From Flavobacteriaceae bacterium (lineage in GTDB: Bacteria; Bacteroidota; Bacteroidia; Flavobacteriales; Flavobacteriaceae), in assembly GCA_947461915.1 (NCBI GenBank), contig CANHNG010000072.1, positions 1 through 7,808 on the forward strand: a stretch of 7,808 bases of DNA, read 5' to 3'. The notes under the pieces were generated by a model. The model saw only the letters and a program-made list of their open reading frames with translations. It did no database searches and was not told where the DNA came from. Every line of letters begins with the position of its first letter. The stretch's first letter is position 1. A program made the translations under genes and the position numbers. Of this stretch, positions 1 to 4,808 are shown one piece after another.

Positions 1-60
1 AAAAGTATATTAAACCTTAAATTCATCGAGCAGTATTATTAATTTAAAAAACTAAATATT

Positions 61-591
61 ATGAAATCATCTATTATTTTTTTATTGTTTTTTGGTTTGC
101 TAACCTCCTCTTATTCTCAAAAGAAACCACAGAAAGAGGAAGGAAAAATTGATGTAATAAGTTTACCCGAAATTGTAATTAAGAAAGCTGGGGCAGATTT
201 TTCTGTCTATATTCCGGACAAAAACCCAGATAGCAACATCAAGAGGATTGAAGAAAAATTTATTGCCTACGACCTTGGAAAAGATAATGAAGGTTATGAC
301 GAGTATTTGTTGGTTATGCAAATAAAAAAAGGGACTCTGGCAGCAACGTATGACGAAAAAGGAAAACTAATTCGCGTTGTTGAAAATTATAAAAACGTAA
401 TACTTCCAAGCCAAGTGATTTATTCTGTTTACAAAAAATTTCCTGGATGGAAAATCGTTAATGACAAATTCCTCTATACCCAAGAAGAGGGCGATATAAT
501 TAAAAAGCAATACAATCTTAAGATTAAAAAAAACAAAGACGTTCGTAGATTGACAGTTCGTCCAAATGGCGAAATTGTAAAAGGCCTTTAG
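61..591 (+). CDS. Small exported PepSY-like protein of unknown function
   Basis: A 176-residue protein with a clear signal peptide: Met-Lys, a hydrophobic stretch at residues 4-16 (SIIFLLFFGLLTS), and a likely cleavage after S19 (SYS|QKK). No lipobox cysteine is present, so it should be periplasmic or secreted. The mature part is basic and rich in beta-type segments. Residues 81-132 resemble the PepSY-like (beta-lactamase-inhibitor-like) pattern: a strand, then 'TYDEKGKLIRV', then a 'LPSQVIYSVYKKFPGWKI' helix. A second strand pair at about 137-173 ends in 'VRPNGEIV'. This assignment is by eye and is an inference; the specific function is not recognised. The ATG at 61 follows an A-rich leader with no Shine-Dalgarno, as usual in this phylum. 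The gene ends just before a strong terminator, so it closes its transcript. I recall similar flavobacterial proteins being labelled nicotinate-nucleotide adenylyltransferase, but there is no (H/T)xGH nucleotidyltransferase motif here. Confidence 0.75.
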   Translation: MKSSIIFLLFFGLLTSSYSQKKPQKEEGKIDVISLPEIVIKKAGADFSVYIPDKNPDSNIKRIEEKFIAYDLGKDNEGYDEYLLVMQIKKGTLAATYDEKGKLIRVVENYKNVILPSQVIYSVYKKFPGWKIVNDKFLYTQEEGDIIKKQYNLKIKKNKDVRRLTVRPNGEIVKGL

Positions 592-615
592 TACGCGTTA
601 AAATTAATTATAAAG

Positions 616-645
616 GCTGTCTAAAATATTTTGGACAGCTTTTTT
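616..645 (+). terminator. Intrinsic terminator after the PepSY-like gene
   Basis: Arms GCTGTC (616-621) and GACAGC (634-639) pair perfectly. The segment between them holds a T-G wobble and the self-complementary AAAATATTTT, so the stem can extend almost to the tip. A run of six T (640-645) follows on the plus strand, 25 bp after the stop codon at 591. On the minus strand only a short, interrupted T stretch follows the stem, so it probably works poorly for the convergent gene that ends at 670. Confidence 0.85.
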
Positions 646-669
646 ATTGTTAAATGAAATTATTTAAAA

Positions 670-1305
670 CTAATAAACATTTGCGTTACTGTCAGCAACT
701 ATAAATGATGTTTCATAACCACTAAAGACTCTCAAATATGTCTTTACCGAGGTTCCAAAAGCATCTTTCATATATCTTTTTCCATTAGTTCTAAAATATC
801 TTTTCACGGAACCTACACCTCCCAAATGTGCAGCAGCAAGGATTCCAGACTCCGTAATCTTGATTCCATTAAGTACTCTTCCGTCATATTTCAAGATTTC
901 ATCTTGTAACTCCCATTTATTTTTGGATAACAAGGCAACGAATGCTTCTTCTTGCATTCTAGGACTGTTCAAAAATGCTGCACTATTATTAATCCCAACG
1001 GTTTTTAAAGTTTCCATACCAAATTGATATTTATCCAAATAACCTAGAGAATTAATTTTTTTGTATTGACACTGAGACTCTCTGAAGGCAATAGCTTCTT
1101 TATAACCAATAAAGTATTTTCCTGTAAAAGGAACACTCAAATTAGTGTATTCTTTTTGTTTTTGAGATGGAAATAAGTAGTGGGTTTCATTTGTATTATT
1201 TGAAAGAAACCATTGGTTGCCATCTAAATCGAAAGGTTTAAAACCCAAGCTTAAAAAAGCTATAATAATAGTTAAACTGGCATAAAAAGACCATTTGTTT
1301 ATCAT
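670..1305 (-). CDS. Lysozyme-like peptidoglycan hydrolase/transglycosylase candidate, membrane-anchored or exported
   Basis: I choose the ATG at 1305 (211 residues). The longer reading frame would begin with TTG at 1338, but a TATATTTG -7 element at 1353-1360 would put that codon almost at the transcript start. The protein begins MINKW followed by a hydrophobic segment (about residues 5-22), an uncleaved anchor or weak signal peptide, then a polar linker to about 58. The C-terminal 150 residues have the look of a lysozyme-fold lytic enzyme: 'AIAFRESQ', where E76 is the candidate catalytic acid, then 'GYLDKYQFG' (88-96), matching the glycine/tyrosine motif found shortly after the catalytic Glu in transglycosylases, then 'ESGILAAAHLGG' (152-163), which is typical of the later helix. 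Flavobacterial homologues are, as I recall, often called LysM or peptidoglycan-binding proteins, yet no LysM repeat is visible here. It lies downstream of mltG on the same strand, but with its own promoter and a 364-bp gap. Enzymatic activity is inferred. Confidence 0.7.
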   Translation of the reverse strand: MINKWSFYASLTIIIAFLSLGFKPFDLDGNQWFLSNNTNETHYLFPSQKQKEYTNLSVPFTGKYFIGYKEAIAFRESQCQYKKINSLGYLDKYQFGMETLKTVGINNSAAFLNSPRMQEEAFVALLSKNKWELQDEILKYDGRVLNGIKITESGILAAAHLGGVGSVKRYFRTNGKRYMKDAFGTSVKTYLRVFSGYETSFIVADSNANVY

Positions 1306-1352
1306 AAATTGTTTTTCTTCAAAACGCTGTCCCGTCAAGAAATTTCTGCCTG

Positions 1353-1360
1353 CAAATATA
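1353..1360 (-). promoter_or_regulatory. Promoter -7 element for the lysozyme-like gene
   Basis: On the minus strand the sequence reads TATATTTG, an exact match to the Bacteroidota sigma-A -7 consensus TAnnTTTG, followed by C as is common. It lies 47 bp before the ATG at 1305. No good TTG -33 element is seen at the usual spacing; a TTTG lies too far upstream, about 25 bp away. The position supports the ATG at 1305 over the upstream TTG. Confidence 0.55.
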
Positions 1361-1510
1361 AGATAAAAATAATACGACTGATAATCAAAGGTTTAAACTT
1401 ATACAAAAAGTAAAAAAGCTATAGTTAAAAATACTTCCGAACACTACTGATTATGAGGTATTGCTGAAATCCTCCCCAATCAAAAAATAGATAAAATCAA
1501 GTTCAAAAAA

Positions 1511-1522
1511 GTGAAATTTCAC
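1511..1522. repeat. Perfect 12-bp palindrome GTGAAATTTCAC
   Basis: GTGAAATTTCAC is its own reverse complement with no central spacer. It lies in non-coding DNA about 150 bp upstream of the lysozyme-like gene's -7 element and about 150 bp downstream of the mltG stop. It could be a dimeric regulator site or part of a hairpin, but its distance from the promoter makes an operator role uncertain and chance is possible. Confidence 0.4.
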
Positions 1523-1546
1523 ACCAATATTAATCCAATCAGCCTC

Positions 1547-1572
1547 AAAAATTCGAAAAATTTATGCGAATT
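1547..1572 (-). terminator. Weak candidate terminator downstream of mltG
   Basis: Arms AATTCG (1567-1572 as read on the minus strand) and CGAATT (1550-1555) enclose an 11-nt loop. On the minus strand the second arm runs into three more T, giving TTTTT before a G. The six-pair, AT-containing stem is weak and begins almost 100 bp after the mltG stop. It is the best minus-strand candidate for ending the dapF-mltG transcript, but not a strong one. Confidence 0.25.
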
Positions 1573-1669
1573 CGGGTTTATTTCGACTGAAAAATTCAAA
1601 AATATACAGTGAAGAAACACTAATTTATGACTCAAACAACTACAAAATAGAGTTTGGTTTCTTAAAGCC

Positions 1670-2710
1670 TTATCTTTTTACTCCCTGACCATTTATCCAA
1701 TCAGAATATTTTTTGGCGTTTACACTGTGTTCTGCTAAAGTAGTAGCAAATTCATGGTACCCAAAATGTTCTACGCTAGCGCAAAAATAAATGAAATTGT
1801 GTTTTTCTGGATTTAGCACCGCTTCAAGCGCTGTGATGTCAGGCATTGCAATGGGTCCAGGAGGAAGCCCAATATTCACATACGTATTATAAGGCGAAGT
1901 CATGGTCAAGTCGTTGTAAAATACTCTCTTGATCACTTGGTCAAAATCATTTGACTTCTTTTTTATGGCATAGATTACAGTAGGATCAGCCTGAAGCGGC
2001 ATTCCTTGCCTCATTCGATTCAAATAAACCCCTGCTATTCTGGGTCTTTCGTCTTTTTTAACGGATTCTTTGTGTACTATTGAAGCCAAAATTGTCGCTT
2101 CAATTGTTGATAATCCTTGTCTTACCGCTTTTTCTGTACGTTCTTTATTCCAAAAATTACGGTATTCTTTTATCATTTTGTCTCGGAATTTTACAGCCGA
2201 AGTATTCCAATAAATTTCATACGTATTCGGAATAAACATTGCCAAGACATTCTCATCAGTAAAACCATTTTCTTTTAAGAAAATAGAATCTTTGAAAGAA
2301 GTCATCAATGACAAGCTATCCGCCTCAATTTGAGAACCCACCCTTCCTGCCAAATTCTCCAAACGCTCTTGGTTGTTGAAAGCTAAATTCACAGGAACAT
2401 TGCTTCTCAGAGCTTTAACCAACTGATAACTATTCATTCCTTTGGAGAATAAAAACCGTCCTGGTTTTATATTTTCAGGATAGCTTCTTTTATCGGCTAC
2501 CATTTCAAAACGATTCATATTTTCTACAAAAGGGGTAATTATATTCTTGACATCTTCATAAGTAGAGCCTGTCGGCACATAAACATAGAGTTCGTTTTCT
2601 GAAAATTTAGTGTTTTTAGAAAAAATTTGATTGGCTACTATGCCCCCATAAATCAGTAATCCTGAAATAAACGCAACAGCAACTATTGAAATGATTTTTT
2701 TTAAGTCCAA
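1670..2710 (-). CDS. mltG: Endolytic murein transglycosylase MltG
   Basis: A 346-residue YceG/MltG-family protein, close to the family's usual length. Residues 7-27 form the N-terminal transmembrane helix; residues 40-110 resemble the LysM-like subdomain ('LYVYVPTGSTYEDV', 'IKPGRFLF'); the catalytic domain follows. 'ATILASIVHKES' contains E215, which aligns with the catalytic Glu of Escherichia coli MltG (E218), and 'LQADPTVIYAI' (239-249), 'SPYNTY' (272-277), 'GLPPGPI' (281-287) and 'ALEAVLNPEKHNFIYF' are family signatures. MltG cuts nascent glycan strands at the inner membrane and is thought to set their length. The first codon is TTG: no in-frame ATG lies upstream before a stop, and the next internal Met is residue 65, which would lose the membrane helix. 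Only 10 nt separate it from the acetyltransferase stop, so translational coupling is likely. It is the last gene of the dapF unit. Confidence 0.95.
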   Translation of the reverse strand: MDLKKIISIVAVAFISGLLIYGGIVANQIFSKNTKFSENELYVYVPTGSTYEDVKNIITPFVENMNRFEMVADKRSYPENIKPGRFLFSKGMNSYQLVKALRSNVPVNLAFNNQERLENLAGRVGSQIEADSLSLMTSFKDSIFLKENGFTDENVLAMFIPNTYEIYWNTSAVKFRDKMIKEYRNFWNKERTEKAVRQGLSTIEATILASIVHKESVKKDERPRIAGVYLNRMRQGMPLQADPTVIYAIKKKSNDFDQVIKRVFYNDLTMTSPYNTYVNIGLPPGPIAMPDITALEAVLNPEKHNFIYFCASVEHFGYHEFATTLAEHSVNAKKYSDWINGQGVKR

Positions 2711-2720
2711 AACTGAAATT

Positions 2721-3254
2721 TTAAAATTTAGTATTAATTAATTGGAAAATGACCTCGTCTTTATAGGTTCCGTTTACCAATGTCCAATCTTTTTTTGTGC
2801 CAATATTTTGAAAGCCAAATTTAGTAAAAAGTGCTATACTAGCTTTATTTTCGCTACCAATATTTGCATACAATTGATGTAAATTAAGATGGCGAAAAGA
2901 ATACCGAATCAACATTTCTAGGGCTTCGGAACCAATATTCTGATTTCTATTTTCGTTTCCCTGAATGACAATTCCAACTCCTGCCCTATTATTCTTGGGG
3001 TCAAAATCAAACAAATCAATTAATCCCAAAGCAGGAAAATCCTCATCTTGACAAATTGCCAATCGCAATTGCTTGACTTCATAGATGTCTTGATGGGCAT
3101 TTTCAAGATATTGCTTCACCAAAAACCGACTATAAGGCGTTTGCGTATTGCTTACTTCCCAAATGCTTTGGTCATTTTCCATAGCATAAACAAACTCCAA
3201 ATCGTTGGGCTCGAGCGCTCGTAGATATATATTGTCACCTTTTAAAGTTATCAT
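2721..3254 (-). CDS. GNAT family N-acetyltransferase (RimJ/RimL-like)
   Basis: A 177-residue single-domain protein. It opens with 'LKGDNIYLRALEPNDLEFVY', the usual start of RimJ/RimL-type GNATs. The acetyl-CoA site (motif A) is at about 92-113: 'GVGIVIQGNENRNQNIGSEAL', where Q105-N-I-G108-S-E gives the Q/RxxGxG/A pattern except for Glu at the last position. Motif B is 'NKASIALFTKFGF' (136-148), followed by a typical C-terminal strand 'YKDEVIFQLI'. The family transfers acetyl from acetyl-CoA to an amine, often a protein N-terminus or a small molecule; the substrate here cannot be read from sequence. It lies between dapF and mltG, ending 10 nt before mltG, which hints at an envelope role without proving it. 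The ATG at 3254 is abutted by a 7-bp tandem repeat that forms its leader. Confidence 0.9.
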   Translation of the reverse strand: MITLKGDNIYLRALEPNDLEFVYAMENDQSIWEVSNTQTPYSRFLVKQYLENAHQDIYEVKQLRLAICQDEDFPALGLIDLFDFDPKNNRAGVGIVIQGNENRNQNIGSEALEMLIRYSFRHLNLHQLYANIGSENKASIALFTKFGFQNIGTKKDWTLVNGTYKDEVIFQLINTKF

Positions 3255-3255
3255 T

Positions 3256-3303
3256 GAAAGTTGAGTTTGAAGTCCGAAGTTAGAAGCTGGGGGTTAGATG
3301 TTT
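3256..3303. repeat. Degenerate 7-bp tandem repeat in the acetyltransferase leader
   Basis: Seven consecutive units, six of 7 bp and one of 6 bp (3263-3268), follow the plus-strand consensus GAAGTTN. The clearest are GAAGTCC (3269-3275), GAAGTTA (3276-3282) and GAAGCTG (3283-3289); the outer units are more degenerate. Read with the gene, the unit is approximately NAACTTC. The array ends 1 bp before the start codon at 3254, so it forms the untranslated leader and ribosome-loading site of the acetyltransferase. I recall similar purine-rich heptads between genes in Flavobacterium, which is recollection and not a search result. Confidence 0.65.
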
Positions 3304-3348
3304 AATTATATTTCAATTTGCACTTTAAACAGAAATTATGCTGGACTT

Positions 3349-3873
3349 TTAATCGTTTTTATAACCAATTTTATTTCTTGGTTCTGTATTTTCTTTTTTA
3401 TCAATCAGTTCATCAAGATAGTTAAAAACCAGTTCAATATTTTGAGTATGATTAGAAAGTTTCTTTTTGATTTCTTCAATTTCTAATTTCAGACTCAATG
3501 TATCAGTAAGCATTTCTCTTATTTTAGTAAAGACACGTATAATTTGTATATTGACTTTTATAGCAGTTGGACTGTTAAGAACACTCGACAACATTGCAAC
3601 CCCTTGTTCTGTAAAAGCCATAGGCATATATCTTGAACCTCCCCAACTTGAGGTGCCAAATTGGCTCCTCAAGTTATCAAATTCTTGTTGACTAAGCTCA
3701 AACATAAAATCCTCAGGAAATCTTTCCAAATTCCTACGAACCTGTCGCTTTAATTGTTTAGTTTCTACAGCATAAAGTTCCGATAAATCTTTATCTAACA
3801 TAACTTTTTGGTTTCTTATCAAGTAAATTTTACTGCTGATAATATCATCTGGAATTAGAATCTCATTACTCAT
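3349..3873 (-). CDS. ORF6N domain protein (phage antirepressor type, DNA-binding candidate)
   Basis: A 174-residue protein. Residues 10-93 match the ORF6N domain well: 'KIYLIRNQKVMLDKDLSELY', then 'LKRQVRRNLERFPEDFMFEL' (41-60), then 'YMPMAFTEQGVAMLSSVL' (82-99). In phages this domain occurs in antirepressor and Roi/Ant-like proteins and is thought to bind DNA; chromosomal copies are very common in Bacteroidota and their role is unknown. The tail (about 124-161) has heptad-like leucines and many charged residues, suggesting a coiled coil and oligomerisation. It starts 10 nt after the dapF stop with an ATG preceded by an A-rich stretch, and no own promoter is evident, so it is probably co-transcribed with dapF. 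Its company (cell-wall genes) is unlike its usual phage or island setting, so it was probably inserted into the operon. It is full length with no frameshift. Confidence 0.9.
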   Translation of the reverse strand: MSNEILIPDDIISSKIYLIRNQKVMLDKDLSELYAVETKQLKRQVRRNLERFPEDFMFELSQQEFDNLRSQFGTSSWGGSRYMPMAFTEQGVAMLSSVLNSPTAIKVNIQIIRVFTKIREMLTDTLSLKLEIEEIKKKLSNHTQNIELVFNYLDELIDKKENTEPRNKIGYKND

Positions 3874-3883
3874 ATCTATTTTT

Positions 3884-4675
3884 CTAATTCGTAATTATAT
3901 CTATTTCTCCTTTAAACACAAACTCCGCAGGTCCTTTAAGGAAAATATTGGTAAACTGTCCATTATTTTCATCAAAAGAAACTTCTAATTTTCCACCTTC
4001 TACATTCAAATGTATGGAAGTACTATTGGTTTTCCCAATTGCATTCATTGCAATAGCAACAGCGGTTGCACCAGTTCCGCAGGAGAGCGTTTCGTCTTCC
4101 ACACCTCTTTCATAAGTTCGGAGTGAAAAAGTTTCCGCATTGATTTGTTTTACAAAATTAACATTACTCCCTGCTGCTCCATATAATTGGCCGTATCGAA
4201 TGGCCGCTCCGTTTTCTTTTATATTATAGTTTTTCAAGTCCTCCACCAACTGCACGTGATGTGGAGAACCTGTATTTAGAAACACATAATCAGGTGTTAT
4301 TTTTACATGAATAACGTCAATCATTTGCAAGGAAACCAATCCATCATCCGCTATTGTGGCATGATGCAAGCCATCGGTAGCAATAAAAGTACAACTGCTA
4401 TTGATGACGTTTAGTTTTTTGGCAAAAGCCACCAAACAACGACCACCATTACCACACATGGAACTTTGGTTTCCGTCAGAATTGTAATAGACCATTCTAA
4501 AATTGGTATTGGTATCGTTTTCCAATAAGATAAGACCGTCTCCTCCTATTCCGAAACGTCTGTCGCACAAATGAGCAATAAGTTGGACATTTTCCTTTGG
4601 AAAAATTCCCAATCGATTGTCAATCATCACAAAATCGTTTCCGGTCCCTTGGTATTTATAAAATTCTAGTTGCAT
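3884..4675 (-). CDS. dapF: Diaminopimelate epimerase
   Basis: DapF interconverts LL- and meso-2,6-diaminopimelate in the cytoplasm, the last step before meso-DAP goes to peptidoglycan or, through decarboxylation, to lysine. I start it at the ATG at 4675 (263 residues), because 'MQLEFYKYQGTGNDFVMID' is the canonical family N-terminus and a TACTTTTG promoter element (4696-4703) lies inside the 18-codon extension offered by the upstream ATG at 4729. Both catalytic cysteines are present: C74 in 'MCGNGGRC' and C199 in 'LSCGTGATA'. Also visible are 'FGIGGDGLILLE' (41-52), 'NTGSPHHV' (134-141), 'GSNVNFV' (169-175) and 'RTYERGVEDET' (186-196). Length is normal for the family. It is the promoter-proximal gene of the unit and divergent from the DegP-type gene. 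Confidence 0.96.
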   Translation of the reverse strand: MQLEFYKYQGTGNDFVMIDNRLGIFPKENVQLIAHLCDRRFGIGGDGLILLENDTNTNFRMVYYNSDGNQSSMCGNGGRCLVAFAKKLNVINSSCTFIATDGLHHATIADDGLVSLQMIDVIHVKITPDYVFLNTGSPHHVQLVEDLKNYNIKENGAAIRYGQLYGAAGSNVNFVKQINAETFSLRTYERGVEDETLSCGTGATAVAIAMNAIGKTNSTSIHLNVEGGKLEVSFDENNGQFTNIFLKGPAEFVFKGEIDIITN

Positions 4676-4695
4676 TTTAGTTAAATTGTGTAACG

Positions 4696-4703
4696 CAAAA
4701 GTA
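4696..4703 (-). promoter_or_regulatory. Promoter -7 element for dapF and the downstream unit
   Basis: The minus strand reads TACTTTTG followed by C, an exact match to TAnnTTTG and identical to the element before the GAPDH gene. It lies 20 bp before the dapF ATG at 4675, implying a short leader. The -33 region near 4722-4724 reads TTA, not TTG. It probably drives dapF, the ORF6N gene, the acetyltransferase gene and mltG. Confidence 0.6.
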
Positions 4704-4754
4704 CAAACTATTAATGAAATGTTAATCATTGTTAAAGAACGTTAAACTGTTTTT

Positions 4755-4780
4755 TTGAAATATGAAAATGTATAATTTTA
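4755..4780 (+). promoter_or_regulatory. Weak candidate promoter for the DegP-type gene
   Basis: TTG at 4755-4757 is followed 15 bp later by TAATTTTA (4773-4780), which matches TAnnTTTG except for the last base. The spacing is shorter than the usual 17-23 bp, so the call is tentative. It sits 28 bp before the ATG at 4809, in the 133-bp spacer shared with the divergent dapF promoter. No heat-shock or extracytoplasmic sigma motif could be recognised. Confidence 0.25.
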
Positions 4781-4808
4781 CGTTCAATAACATAAAAATC
4801 ATACTATC

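Larger units (their letters stand above)
1339..1669. other. 331-bp intergenic stretch without a gene
   Basis: This spacer separates the mltG stop from the upstream end of the lysozyme-like gene. It holds the TATATTTG element near 1355, a perfect 12-bp palindrome at 1511-1522, an inverted repeat at 1550-1572 and a small AGTG/CACT inverted repeat at 1608-1621. A slightly GC-richer block lies at about 1433-1477, with GAGG/CCTC arms that could pair. One plus-strand frame is open from 1457 to the stop at 1612 (51 codons) but has no start codon, has stops just upstream and codes for nothing recognisable. I see no tRNA or other known RNA. It could be the decayed remnant of an older gene or mobile element. 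Confidence 0.6.

Noticed and set aside
1457..1612. Start-less plus-strand frame in the intergenic region
   Set aside because: There are 51 codons with no ATG, GTG or TTG at a suitable place, stops just upstream and low-complexity Lys/Asn/Ile content, which is expected by chance in AT-rich DNA.
3256..3303. CRISPR-like array
   Set aside because: The units are 7 bp and contiguous, with no spacers and no cas genes.
3255..3348. Possible separate promoter for the acetyltransferase and mltG
   Set aside because: No TAnnTTTG element was found on the minus strand in this 94-bp gap, so read-through from dapF is the simpler view.
3298..3486. Plus-strand open frame of 62 codons
   Set aside because: It is mostly antisense to the ORF6N gene, its hydrophobic residues reflect AT-rich complement sequence, and its first part overlaps the repeat leader.
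3467..3691. Plus-strand open frame of 74 codons
   Set aside because: It lies wholly antisense within the ORF6N gene and has no recognisable domain.
3303..3900. Insertion sequence or transposon around the ORF6N gene
   Set aside because: There is no transposase and there are no terminal inverted repeats; only a short AT-rich direct repeat is present.
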